Positions 11,346 to 23,880 of a stretch of DNA of 64,000 nucleotides are shown in pieces (the stretch's first letter is position 1; the number at the start of each line of letters is the position of its first letter). Location: contig NC_064775.1 of the NCBI RefSeq assembly GCF_011397635.1, forward strand, positions 16,536,954 through 16,600,953, read 5' to 3'. The translations under genes were made by a program, and so were the position numbers. Origin of the DNA: Epinephelus fuscoguttatus (lineage: Eukaryota > Chordata > Actinopteri > Perciformes > Serranidae). The notes below the pieces were generated by a model. The model did not search any database, was not told the DNA's origin, and was given only the letters and a program-made list of their open reading frames with translations.

Positions 11346-12847
11346 TACTAGTAGCAGTAGCAATAAGGCCTGCTAACACTTAGGAGATAGTGATCTGGAT
11401 GGATGTAGCAGTGTGTGTGACATATTGTGTTTGTGAGTCTTTTGTTATGTGTTTGCGACTATGAGAGGCAAAGAGAAATAAGAGAGAATGAGAAAACCGA
11501 AATGCAGAAGCGAGTTTCATGCCGGTGGCTTAAAAATAACAATGTGACAATTTACAATGGATGTTCATGATATAGTCATTTTATGAATCCCACATGGGAA
11601 AAAGCCACAATACATCAAGTAAAATTGCTATATCGTCCTCCCCTAATTCAATGCTTTTTAAAAGAGCTCCAAGAACCCTGTAAATATTTGGGAAAATGGG
11701 CTAAATGTTAAATATTTAAAGAACTTTTAAAGTGTTTGAGACTGGGATGCGGTGTTGCGGTAGGTAAACAGCTGTGCCTAAACCCAACGCCAGTCTTTGT
11801 GTCCTGACCGGACAACCCATCATATTGATGAACACTACCTAAGCCTGCTAAAACCTTCATTATAAATCAATGCATTACTAAGTGCCTGCAAATGAGCTGA
11901 GCATAACCATAAAGACAGGTGGAAAAAGGTCAAACAATAAAGAATATATTAAAACCGAGGGCTGAAATCAAAAGTTCAGAGATTGCCTCAAAAAGCTCTG
12001 AAGTCTGACTTCATTTATTATTCATGCCCGGTGGAAGTGATGACACAGCCAGAGTGACAGAAAGACAAACTGAACCCGAGCGCAGGTAAGTTCATCTGTC
12101 AGAAAAGGGACACCAAGCAGTGCTGCTGTCAGTGCATCATCAGCATTCAGGACGCCGCCATCACCAGCTCCACAGGAGACAGGAGTGACATCGTCTGCAA
12201 TGCAACTGACTGAGTGTCACTTTGGCTTTACACACACATATACACAAACACACACTCACACATGCAGGAATCAACACACAAAATAGAACCACATGCAGAC
12301 ACAGTCCATGTAGACAGAATGATGCAGTGCAGGCGAAACAAGACAGAGCTTTGTGTTTTCATTACTCAGATGTAGATGCAGATTAAAGCATCTTGACTGT
12401 GAAGCTCCATCCATGCTGTGGTTTAGATCACAACTGGTTCACATGCCTGTTGACGGGAATGCCGCCTGGTGCAGGAAATAGCTGGGCTTGAGAACATACG
12501 AGCTACTGCAGATAAAATGCATTCCGAGTCTCCTGGTTTGAAACGTGTGGAGCTGTGCTGAATTAGTGGTGAGGATATGGGAGATAAAGGCTGGAGGGAG
12601 TGGGACTTTATTTTCCTGTTTGCATCAGCTTTTTAAGTTTCATCTGATCTGTGATGGGAAAAGCATAGAAGTGGTATGAGAACCTTTGGGGGACATTTGT
12701 CACAGCTATTATCGGGGCAGTGGTGTTTTCATTCCAGAGTTATTCACACTTTTATCAGTACTATCTGTGGCTCAAGTTGGTGATCTATCATATTACATTT
12801 AGTGTACCAGTGCAATCTCAGATTTGTATTGTAGTTAATTGAAACGA
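11346..12847. other. gene-free stretch; isolated consensus splice donor at 12085
   Basis: No coding exon was recognised. A strong donor consensus, GCGCAG|GTAAGT, occurs on the plus strand at about 12080-12091. It follows sequence without a long open frame, so it might belong to a non-coding first exon or be chance. CA-rich sequence lies at about 12230-12300. Confidence 0.3.
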
Positions 12848-13930
12848 AGATGTCTGCCTTCTCTCCAATATAATGGAACTAGATGGCACTCAGCTTGTGG
12901 TGCTCAAAGCTCCAAAAAAATACATTTGAAAAACTAAAAACCAATGTCTCTTTCCAGAAATCATGACCTGGTTTCTGAAGATAATCCACAGACCTTGTTG
13001 AGAGCAGTTTCATGTAGGAACTATTTTCTTTCTGTTGAACTACGCCCACCAACTGTATCACTGTGCAGAGGGAAGCATGCATCTAATCATGGCGACAGGC
13101 TTATGCTTATGACAGCATGAGATGTAAACACTGATGACGTCCTCCTCAGCTGAGCTGTAAGGGTCATTGGTCAGTGTAGGGTCGTCAAGCGTCTGTCGCC
13201 CTAATTTTGGCGGTGTGTCCTACAGTGTTGGCAAGACTTGGCCCTTGTTGGTGTTTCGGTGCCGGAGATGCTGGAGCCCATCAGTGACAGAAATAACTCT
13301 GAATGGCAGTTCAGTTTAATGATGAGAAGATTCTGTTTCCCCTTTTGAATGACGAATACAGACTACCACCGCCTGCTGCTGTGGAGAGTTATTTCCTCTC
13401 ATGCTGTTGCAGAATGGACTTGCTAGTTGGCTGCGGCTGTAGTCTTTGTGGTGTGTTCATGTGCAACTTTCTGGCTGAGATAGGGGTGACGTGAGGCGAT
13501 GCAACAGTCGACCTTCGTTGCCACAAGTTCTTTGATGTGGGTTTGGTGTTTCTGGGCCTAAATGTTAGCTTGCTCAGTGGTGCTAGGTGAGCTAGAAGTT
13601 GGCGATTAGCAGGTGTAGTCTGGAAGATAAAAAATAGTTCCTATATGAAATTGCTCACAACAAGGTCTGTGGATTATCTTGAATAACTAGGTCATGATTT
13701 TCAATGGAAAGAGACATTGCTGTTCAGTTTTCAAATGTACCATTTTGGCACTTTGAGCACCACAAGCCGAATGCCATCTAGTTCCATTATATTAGAGAGA
13801 AGGCAGACATCTCTGTGGCCGATATCTACATACTTGACAACTCACACCAAAACAATATAGACTGATAAACAGCACTATAGGTAAGGGGAAAAATATGTAT
13901 TTTTGATTTTGGGGTGAACTGTCCCTTTAA
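12848..13930. mobile_element. foldback-type non-autonomous element with TTAA right end
   Basis: Two arms of about 204 bp, 12848-13051 and 13609-13812, are inverted copies of each other (agatgtctgccttctctc on the plus strand on the left and on the minus strand on the right). The right side continues to gggtgaactgtccctttaa at 13912-13930, which read inward is TTAAAGGGACAGTTCACCC. That is a common teleost element end with a TTAA target, as in Kolobok/piggyBac-type elements. No matching outer end was found left of 12848, so the left end is lost or replaced. The 550-bp centre has no transposase frame. Confidence 0.7.
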
Positions 13931-15975
13931 GTGGTCAGTGTGCGTCAAACGAAATGCTTGTTGGATCCTGAAACAGCATCTGAGTCTCTAGAGCCATTTT
14001 ACTGTGTGTTTATTGAACTACATCATAACTACATCTACTTCATCCGTGGGAAGAGTTGTTTTACACTAAAAGGAATACATAAAATTCAAGAAATCATTTA
14101 ATTCTAAATACAGGCTACAAACATGAAGAGGAACTTCCAGCAGCCAGAGACTGCCAAAATATACTCTATTATGTCATCCCAGAGCTGCAAATCCAAGCAC
14201 CATCACACACACACACCAGTTGATGTGCAACCAGTCAGAAAAAGGAGCCTGAGAAGCGTTCCCACTCATAAGAGTGGGAGCTAAACTCCAGCAAACTGAA
14301 GTTACGTGTAAATCAAGTCTGCTTCATTTGATCAGTGGGCAGTTTTGAACGGTGCCAGTGATTAACTCATCTGCCCGGAAGCCTCTTTGACCGGGCAATG
14401 TGAGGGGTCATGCAGAGAAAAGGGGTCTATTATGCTAAGGTCCACTGCCCCTGGATAAAGGGGGTAACTTCTTTAGGTTCTCTCTGAGCCTTCCCCATGG
14501 ATGACCCCTGTTTGAAGAAGGGGTGAGGGGTGGGGTGGGGGGGTGTAGTATGCCTTGATAAGGGTGTTAAGGTGGCAAACAGCCTGGCAAACCCTCAGGG
14601 CACAAGGAGCTCAGGGATTTATCTCCCTACCCCGTAGCGACCGTGGACATGGAGGCATGACGTGCAGGCTCCCTGAGGTACAAAGCAGATGGTAAGGGAT
14701 TAGCATCTGAATGTGGACATGCAGACCTGCAGGGGGTCTCTCCCTCTCCTCCTGCTTCCCCACAGGGGATAGGTGAGCAGAGGGAAAGAGGGCTCTGGAG
14801 AGACAAAATCAATAATTGGCGACCCATGGTGCGCAGACAAAAGAGCTGGGAAAAGCTGGTGGCTTTAAACAGTAGTGATTTTGCAAGAGAAACGGCTAAT
14901 TACAGACTGAGAATATGCTCAGTTATTTTTGCTACAGTCTTTCTATACATATTTCTGTGTGTTTTTACTCCAAGCTGAAGAGTGGCATGCAAAATCTAAA
15001 TGTAATAAAACACAGAATCATGCCTGCTCTCCTGCAGTAGTGGGAGATAGCAATCAGGCCTTGTGCTCCTGTAGACATGACAGCAGCAGAGATAACATCA
15101 GGATGGATACAATAAGAAGTGACGCAGCTTTGAAGTTCACGTCCGCAATGTTTGGACTCTTAGTACACAGTCAGGGGGGAAAAAAGCATGCTGGTATCAA
15201 CAATGAACTGCAGCCCAGACCTCTGCATGAAAAATGTGAGGCAGTTTAGATACAGAGGTAAAACACAAAGGACAGGTTTGCTGTTCCTAAGAGACCACAA
15301 AACTGCACTGACTTTCCTGTACCATCTATAAAACCTGTACAAATAACACTGAATATAAAAGTTTATAAGGAAACTGGGACCACATGCCAGTATATAGTAT
15401 ATTGTCATTATTAACAGAGCACTTCGCCTTTATGACTTTAAACAGACACTATGATACTGTGGTTCGATGCACTGATTACAGTTTTCATGGTGGATTCCGA
15501 TTTCTGAGTCTGACCTGCCAATTCCAATATTGGCTGATTCTGATTTTCTTTCTTTTAAGAATTGACAGCATACACAAACATTTCTGTAACTTTTCTTTAA
15601 AGCCTCTGGAAACTTGGCTTGAAACAGTAAAAATCCACACTTGAAATCAACAATGAGTACCTCATTAAGCATCCACCAATTTCTGAGAGAAAAACAGCTC
15701 ATTTGGCTCCATAAAAGGTCCAGTATGTATGGATGTGGATTAAGGGGCATCAATTGGCAGAAATGGAATATAATATTTATAACTATCTTTTCATGAGTGT
15801 ATAATCACCTGAAAAATAAGAATCATTGAGTTTTTGTTACCTTCGAAGGAGCTCTTTATATCTACAAACAGAGAAAGCTCTCTTCCATGGAGTCCGCCAT
15901 GTTGTTTCTGCAGTAGTCCAGAACTACCAAACTAAACACTGGCTCCTGATAGGGCCATTCACTCTTTCTTGTCAG
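13931..15975. other. gene-free stretch
   Basis: No exon, RNA gene or identifiable mobile element was found. G-rich runs occur at 14520-14545 (ggggtgaggggtggggtggg), which could form a G-quadruplex. Confidence 0.4.
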
Positions 15976-16846
15976 TAGGGCTGCCCCCTAATAGTTGGCC
16001 AAATGTTAGTCCACCAGAAAGGTCATTATTTAAAATTTGAATTTAGAATTTGAATTTAATGTGAAAGGACAGACACAGGAAGTGGCCACGCTCAGCAGTC
16101 AATCAGGAGTCATGTTACAAACCAATCACAGCTGACAGATATCTTGCCCTTCTTCTGTAAATATTCAGTCTGATAAATACGGACAAGTTGATCATTTTGG
16201 TGCAGGGCTACCTCGAGCTTTCCATATGTCCCACGGACGATAGACCTATACACTTACAACAGTGGCGCCCAGCACCAGATCTCGAGTTTTCCAGGCGATT
16301 AAAGACGCGGAATGTGTACGGCCCTTAATTTCCAGGGTTGGTACCTGTGGTTATTCCACAGGCTAGTCAATAACATGTCGGCAGGAAAACCAAAGTGTGG
16401 GATCATTTTGAGAAGGTGAAGGACGAACCCAAGGTGATATGTAAACTCATCTTCATTGGTCGACTACAAACATGACGTATCATCTGAAACATGGAAGCAG
16501 CTACATGCCCATTAGCCACTTAGCACAGTCATTACTGCTTTGCAGACAGCGTCATTAACAGGCAGCTCGCTCAGTGTGTGACGTGCACTTGTAGATAGAA
16601 TAAAGGCCTATATTAATGAAGGTTCATTAGTACGGTTTTGTATTTCTCTGTAATGTAGCACAGTGTTAACAATGTTACTGATACTATTCTTTCTCACACC
16701 TTCAACTCAAACCATTGTGTTGCCCCGCCCAAAATATATCATTTAATAATTAAATTAATATTGTAAACATGCAGGCGACTAGTCAACGAATGGTCCTAAA
16801 TGACGACTGCTGATCAACTAGGAAAATTTAGTCGGGGGCAGCCCTA
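15976..16846 (+). mobile_element. hAT element remnant with BED zinc-finger relic
   Basis: Both ends carry a perfect 13-bp inverted repeat (TAGGGCTGCCCCC at 15976 and GGGGGCAGCCCTA ending at 16846). An internal plus-strand frame from 16392 reads KVWDHFEKVKDEPKVICKL, the start of a BED-type zinc finger found at the N-terminus of hAT transposases. A preceding ATG (16375) is out of frame with it, and the second metal-ligand half is disrupted. Flanking 8-mers (cttgtcag / gtttaata) do not match, so the target duplication is gone. It is a deleted, non-functional copy. Confidence 0.75.
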
Positions 16847-17760
16847 GTTTAATATATGTACCAAAAAACAAAGCGAATTCCTTGTAAGTGAAAACCTACT
16901 TGGCAATAAATCTTAAACTGATTCTGACATACGTAAATTTGGCCCTGCGAACTCAAGCTCTTCAGTTTACCCCCAGTTTATCACCAGCTATTGTCAGCAC
17001 TATAAAGACAACATTTTTCTTCCCCAGAGAGGCCATTCACAAACATCTGTTGATACTCCAAAATAAAGCCAAAGCCAAAGATTTATGCTCTTTGATTTAA
17101 TGTGGTGACCTGAGGCAGTGCAGTCTCCCACCCTACCTCCACCAGACGGCGCCTTGAGGATACAAGCCCTGTCGTACATAAACATCAGCTCAGCTCATAC
17201 ATCAGTTTCTGCCATTGACTGGTTGGTCCCTTGAATACTGCAAGACTAAGAGAGAATTTAGGAGAGATTCCTCATTTTCAGTCCCTTCCCTAATCCTCTG
17301 TAGGGTCAAAGGTTGCGTCCCAATCAGGGGATTCCCAGGTGGAAAAATAAAGGAAAGGAAAATAAAAGAAGAACAAGGGATGGGAACACGATAGAGAACA
17401 GAAAACGTGTAAACACTGTTTTCTAGTCTCCTGCCTGTATCCTCTTACTACAGAGTGAGGTAGAGCCACACAGAGGGTCTCTACACACTGGTACTCAAAG
17501 GGGTCATTCCTTTGAGGGGCTGGTTTCCATGGCAAGGGTTGCCGTGGTGAGGGGGGCCCTTGATGGTCCCAATGGGGGCAGTAGGCACAGTCAACACTCA
17601 GTTTAGATAGGAGGATACTTGTGAATGAGAACCCACTGCAGTGTAGTATGATGATTGCATTTATGTCTTTCATGTATTACTATTTCTGTTGTATTATTTG
17701 TTCATATGGAAAGACAATGAATGGAGATGATTGTGCAATAAACTGATTATTACCTTCACC
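16847..17760. other. gene-free stretch
   Basis: No supported gene or element. An open frame on the minus strand at 17290-17673 has no recognisable domain and no splice context. Confidence 0.4.
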
Positions 17761-17764
17761 AAAA

Positions 17765-17940
17765 GGTTATGATTTCATTTCTGTTTGTCAGGAGCGTTAC
17801 TTTAAAGCTACTGGCTGGATTTTCATGAAATGTGGTGGAAGGGTGTAACGTTGGCCACAACAGAACTCATAAAATGTTGGAGAGGATCCAAATCATGGGG
17901 TGGATACATCATTCATTTTCACCCTTGTCAACATTACAAG
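17765..17940. repeat. dispersed repeat fragment
   Basis: The segment contains aaggttatgatttcatttct, ggattttcatgaaatgtggtgg and atcatggggtggatacatc, which resemble a widespread fish interspersed repeat (form aggttatgttttc ... gatttttatgaaatttggtgg ... ggggtggatacag). Only this one copy is seen in the window. The family assignment is from memory of such repeats. Confidence 0.45.
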
Positions 17941-18196
17941 ATTCAGCAGCTTTGGAAGAGGTCTGCTCTCTCTGAGTGCATGGACGGATTATAAGACGAT
18001 GGGTCCCTGGGTACATATATGCAAACGGCCCCATCACCCCTCCTACATAGGAACAAGACACATCAACTTTGTGGTGGTTTTGCCTCTCTTTTTTTGTTTT
18101 GCATTTACTGGTAATCATGTTTTTTGTGGTTTTGTATCTCCATCTGTTTGCCTTGCCCATTTTTGGAGCTATTTTGTGTCTCTTTGCATTTCCTTT

Positions 18197-18732
18197 ACCC
18201 CTTTCCACCAAATAAGCTCCGGTTCTTGAACCGGTTCTGTTAAGGACTCTTGGAACCTTGGTGCTATCTGGCAAACCAGCCCGTGTTTCCACCAATTTTC
18301 ATCAGAAACGTTGTGATTAAAGATGTGTCATAAACAGACGGTGTTGCACAATGCACAATCGAAATTAACAGTAGTATCAAGACAGCAGATTGCACTGATT
18401 ACCTGCGAACTTTTGTTCTGTTATCACAGATATTTGCTTTTATTAAAAAAAAAACATGGACCAACTATTAATATTACTGTATGCTCTTTTTACTTAACAT
18501 CTCTGTTGCTGTCTTCTCCATCCTCACTTTCAATCTGAAGAATATGAAGCACCAACTGATGTCGTCAGTGTTTGCACTTCAAGTCAAGTAAAAACTGCTC
18601 ATTGTTGGTTCCAGCTGGAAACCAACTTTTTGGGTTCTGAACCACTTTATTTTTAGTCAAAATGCTCTGCACGCTAAAAATTAGACGCGGGAACTGGATT
18701 GGAACCAGTTTCATGTTGGTGGAAAAGAGTAT
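18197..18732. mobile_element. probable hAT-like MITE
   Basis: The left end cccctttccaccaaataag and the right end atgttggtggaaaagag form an imperfect inverted repeat (CTTTTCCACCAA read inward from both sides). Inner segments ggttcttgaaccggttct and ggaactggattggaaccag also mirror one another. No clear target duplication was found. No coding frame is present. Confidence 0.5.
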
Positions 18733-21525
18733 TTGTGGTCTTTTTGTGTCTCTTTATGGTCAGTTTGAATCTCTTCCTGGTTGGCACATGTTAATTTGAG
18801 TGACATTTAGCGGGTGAAGGCCAGAGGGCCCCTGACACATTGTAGATCCGTTCAATAGTCCGTTCATGTCTGAGTGCCCTTCTAGTTAAAAATACTACAG
18901 ACTGATTTTCTGTCATTTAACTACTCAACTAATCTTTTCCAGTGTACAAAGGTGTGTAAAAAAAGCTCTGCAAAGCCAAAGTGGGAAACCTGACTGTATG
19001 TGTGGATTTGCCCTCAATGACATGCCTTCATCTCCATCTTACTCCATCTGTTACATATGTAAGAGAGGATGTTAGATTTGCTGGTAAGTCCCTCTTCAGA
19101 CACATTCAGTGGCGGTCACAGTAAAAACCCTTCCTGGAAGCCGGCCAGGAGGTCCACTACACACACTCAGCTGCTGTGTTCCTGCAGTCCAGTTAAAAAC
19201 AGCCTTACAGGAACGTGATGTACCATCAATGCATTCATGCCGTCCATCTGTTTCTACGTTTCACACTGGCTTTACAGAGCTGCTGTGTGTGAAGTTCCTA
19301 TGAACTGGGGGGGTTTCCATTCATCCGATATACGGCCCTGACCAGCAGATGCACACAGGAACAGAGATGGACACACTAACACAGTTAAGGAGATGTTCTG
19401 GTTTTGTTTAAGAACCCTTGGAGACTTAATTCCATGACATGAGACTCCTCAATGGATCAACTGAAATTGAGATGCAATAGAAGAAAAAAATGTTCTCAAA
19501 AGAACATAAAGAAACCTGATATATAGAGACTGCATGTTCTAACATTACAATGACTTCAACAATGAGGCTCATTGATTCCTCCAGTACACTTCACCCAATG
19601 TTTCAGCCCACAGCCGCTGCCAGTCCACTGTTTGCAGAAGGATGGGGAGAATACAATCTAGCTGTTTAGCTCCAACATCTGGAAACCATAAAGGCTCAGC
19701 ACTACATAGCTTAGCCGCTACGCTAGGCTAACTGGAGGGTCCCTGGCCCATTCAGGAAGACGCTAAGGCTCATTAGTGGTTTCTTCCCACCGTTGGCCCA
19801 GGTCAGGGTCCGAAAAACCAGACTGGCCTCCAGTGTAACTGCTGCATGTACTGCTGCTTCTAGTGCATCATTTAGGCTACTATTAAGTCTCAAAATAGTT
19901 CTGACTTCGATGGACAAGTGAAAAAAGAAATTTTTCCTACATGGTTTTTCAAGATCTCAGGGAAACAAAATTAAACATCTTTAACACTCAATACCACCTG
20001 CAGTTTAAAAGCTAATTTTTCCTTGAGGAATCCTGACCGCCAAAAACACAGTTTGTTGTCTGTCAATAAAAATGCAATTAAAAGTTCCTTTAGACAGCAC
20101 AGCCAATAAAATCCAGCCAAGCTTTGGTGCTTTGCAAACATTAAAACAGATGCAGGACCCAGCTGGCTACATATAGAAACAGACCCAGCCATAATATTAT
20201 CCAGAATATGTCAACAGCCCAGTTGCCTGCATTCTCGTGCGCCAATTAGGGGTGTGAAACCGCAAACAGTAATTTAAAGCTGAACTATATGTCATAACCC
20301 TGTGAAGACAGAGACGCATAAACTTCCTGTAATAGCTCCGTGTGAACATCCAGCACATTTTTTTCTTGGAATGTGCTTTTGGGCACTTGTCCACACAAAC
20401 TGCTCTAAATAAAGAAAGCTTTCTAGAGGAGGGAAATAAGTTTGAGGCACATGGATCAACACGCCGTGGATTTGCTGTACGCCAGCCAAGTCGACCTGTA
20501 CAAACTGTGGTAGGCGGTGTTCTTTGTCTCTCAGAAATAAACCTCTTTCCTACTCACTCCCGGTCTTCCGCAGCCTCTTATGTACAAACCCGCCATTATC
20601 GCGCTGACCTCACGGATTAGCTAACATGGTTATGACACAACTTCAGAAGTGAGAGCAGCAGAGAATATTACGGATGCCAATATCTGAGGAAGTTGGTGAC
20701 GGAGTGTAAGAATGCCCTGAATGAGTGTCCTCTCTGTCGAGGGGCACCATCCGTGAGGAATGCAATGTGACACTGGCTGTCAGGGTTTGTTTGGGAGACT
20801 GGGTGCTAGTCAGCCGGAGATGGAGATGGAGATGGTACAAGGGCAAGCAGGCTGGGTGAATGGTTAGAAAGACTGTCCTCTACCAGGGAGGTCACAGGAT
20901 GGATCTCAGCGCCAGATACACAGTGTTTATCATACGCCATAAACTCTGCACCTGTGTCTTCAATAGTGAACTTCAAGGGCCTTCATTTTAACAGCTGTTT
21001 CGACTACATCTGGACTGCAGATTTTATGTGCTGTTTGAACGTAATGCAATACAAAATCTGTGCTTTTTCTAAGATTTTGCCACACTAGCCACTACAAAGT
21101 GGCAACCTCCAGGGCTGGAAAAAAAGCTGGCTTCAAAAGCGAGTCGTCCCCCATAGACCTTGCCTGATATCAGTCAGAATTGTAAACTTGTTACACTCGG
21201 TTTCCATCTTCAGTCTGACATTGCGTCCACTCTAACCGATTTCTTTAGTGATTGGTGAGGGAAAATCAAATCCCCCTCCCCTGGAGACCAAGATATGTGC
21301 CTACACTAAGGTCATTTTAAGTCCACACAGTAGAGTCCACATAGTAGAAACAAACAACAGTACAAACAACAAAGTAAAAACAAATATAATGTTGGGAGTT
21401 ATTAAGAAGACACGTTGATTTAGAACAGCCTCGACAGCATTGTCCATCTTGTCTATAGCATTCGTGATTGTTCTTATTACTCCAGTGCACTGCTTAATAG
21501 AAGACTAACAACAGCCTGACAACTT
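18733..21525. other. gene-free stretch
   Basis: No coding exon, RNA gene or recognisable element. The sequence is moderately AT-rich with short open frames only, none with splice sites or domain similarity. Confidence 0.4.
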
Positions 21526-21890
21526 TAGCTGCCCCCGTTAGTCGACCAGACAGGTCATTAGTCGGCAAGATTTCATCTGGATGTGAGTGGGTGGAAATCA
21601 CTTCACACGACAAAGAATCTTCTGTTCCCGCATTTGACGTAAGTTCGGCAGGTGAGTATTGAACATACCACCATTTAGGCAACTATGCTGGGTTGCAGTC
21701 TCTAGCTTGGGCACAGAACAGCAAGCAAGCACTGTCCATGCAATGAGCCGCAAGCACCATTCAACTTTTACAAACTGACTCCTGTGAAAGCTGTCTTCAT
21801 ACTTCATCACGTCAACTGACCAATCAACAAGCAATAAGGACCACATTTGTAAGGGAAGAGAGGAGGTACGTAAGTGGTAAGTCTTATTCA
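21526..21890. mobile_element. fragment of the same hAT family as 15976-16846
   Basis: The sequence tagctgcccccgttagtcga followed by ccagacaggtcattagtcgg parallels the left end of the 15976 element (tagggctgccccctaatag ... ccaccagaaaggtcatta). No right end was found. The right limit given is an estimate. Confidence 0.45.
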
Positions 21891-22019
21891 GCATTTGGTA
21901 AAACCAGAAGACCTTAAAAAGAGTCGGATGTTCAGCTTTTTTGGTATGAACATTTTCTGTTAATGGTTATAAGCCTGGTTTTTGGGAGCAAAAACATATT
22001 GTAGGCGTAGATTGCAGGG

Positions 22020-22260
22020 GGCACACTGGGGACATGTCCCACTCAGTATTTAGAACGTGTATTCGTCACCCCAATAAAAACTTGAGAACTTTTACTTCAA
22101 TGACAATAAAGACATTTCCATCATAAATTGGTGCATAAAAACTCACCAGGATGCAGGAAGTTAAATTTCCTTTCCTTTCAATCCCCCACCTGCGTCATAT
22201 GTGCCCCCCCAATGTTGAAATGAAACCTACGCCTTTGGGTTACGCCTACGCCTAGGGTTA
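22020..22260. repeat. dispersed repeat, related to a copy at about 61828-61925
   Basis: The core ataaagacatttccatcata followed by a partial match to tggtgcataaaaactcaccagg recurs at 61848 (attaaagacatttccatcat ... tggtgcatgaaaattaaccag). The two copies show that this is an interspersed family. The class is not known to me. Confidence 0.55.
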
Positions 22261-23631
22261 GTCAAATATGGCCTCTTCTGGCTCCAAAAATCCAAGATAG
22301 CAAAAGTCACAATGCCAAACCAATAACTGACGTCACGGTGACTCTGTCCATTATTTTTATACTCTATTTTTGTACACCATCCTTCTTCTCTTGGTTAAGA
22401 GCTCTGTTTTTCTCAAAGACAGTGACGCCTTGCCTTTTCAGTGTGTAATCAGTGATTCATTCTTGAAAAATGGATGATGTTGGTGTACAGGTGATAGCAG
22501 CACAACACTTCACACTATCAGCTTTTTGATTTACTCCACATCCGTAATTTCATTCCTCTACGCCCATCAAAAAGCACTCTAGTGTGCCAGGAATCAGTGT
22601 GTGTGTGAGCCTGCTCCACATGCAGGTCAGTGGGCCGTTTGGTTTGTCTGACGTATGTGAATTAGATTAGGTCCCTCTCACAGTCAAGACTTAATCATGG
22701 ACTAAAGCACAGTTCTGCCAGCTCCCATTAGACACCTGTAGAGCAAAAAGGCCTCAGACGGGAGGAGCAGCAGGGGACAAAGACCTCAAACACCTGTGAC
22801 GATGGCACTAGACCACACTGTGTTCACCTACTTCCCAGAGCGCACGCAAGCACACACAAAAGAGATCCATATCACCACTGACATACCTCCAAAACCCATC
22901 ACGGCATGCACATAAACCAAACACTCTCCTTCACAAATAAGCAAAACAGAGTCCAACTATCAATCCACAAACAAATCCAGAAACTGATCTTTATGCCGAA
23001 CATTGTTCCAAAACAATTCCTTCCCAGGAGGAAGGAAGCACCAGCCAATACAGCGTGTCTTAATTTCAGTGGAGCACAGAGTGGTTCTGTGGTTTCAGGA
23101 TTTTGACGGCGCACCTAACCAGAATTGACGTTGGGAAATATACTTAACGTTCCCGCGTGGTGCATGGAGGTGGATTGGGTTTCCCAGTGGTTGGAAAAGC
23201 ACAAAGTGGCTGAATGTATGGCTCTCACACACATACTGTACATGAACGCAGGAGGAGTCCACTAGAATTAAATTTGAGATTTAGATAAGTCGTATTTTCA
23301 TAGCTTATGCAAATAAACACACAAAATCCAACCTGTTGTTACGTGATTAAGGTCATTTCAATTACTCCATCGGTGATAAGACACAGCCCAATCTGGTCGG
23401 ATGGAGGTTTGTCCTTACAGGAGGCAAGTAGGTGAAACCTGACACACGTCACGATACACGTTGTCAACACCTATTTGGCCCGAACTGAAAAACACATAAT
23501 CTACATTTAAATAATGAACTAATGTTTCATTTAATGCCACTTTTTCTATCTGTGTAGTCATATGTATGGATTTCTGCCCATTCTTTGCAATGTATGTTAG
23601 GTTAATTGACAACCAACCTCCAAGGTTTGCC
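22261..23631. other. gene-free stretch
   Basis: No supported gene or mobile element in this interval on either strand. Confidence 0.4.
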
Positions 23632-23880
23632 TTAAAGGAACAGTTTGGATCTTCTGAGGTGGGGTTGTGTGAGGTAATTATCCATAGTCAGTTTATTATA
23701 GACAGTAGATGTCTGTCGGCATGGTCCAAGTTTGGAGGAGCAGCAGACGGACTGACACAGAAGCTGAGCAATGCACTGCTGTGGATGGACGCAGCAGCAA
23801 AACGTCTTTTAGCCACCTAAAAAAATGATTATCAGTTTAAGTGTACACTATATTGAGAGTATTTTCACCAGTTTACATTG
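23632..23880. mobile_element. TTAA-ended non-autonomous element (Kolobok-like)
   Basis: It starts TTAAAGGAACAGTTTGGATC and contains gaggtggggttgtgtgaggt, tagatgtctgtcggcatgg and acgtcttttagccacctaaa. These match the order of segments in a very common teleost non-autonomous element with a TTAA target. The right end is not recognisable, and the limit given is where similarity fades. Confidence 0.6.
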
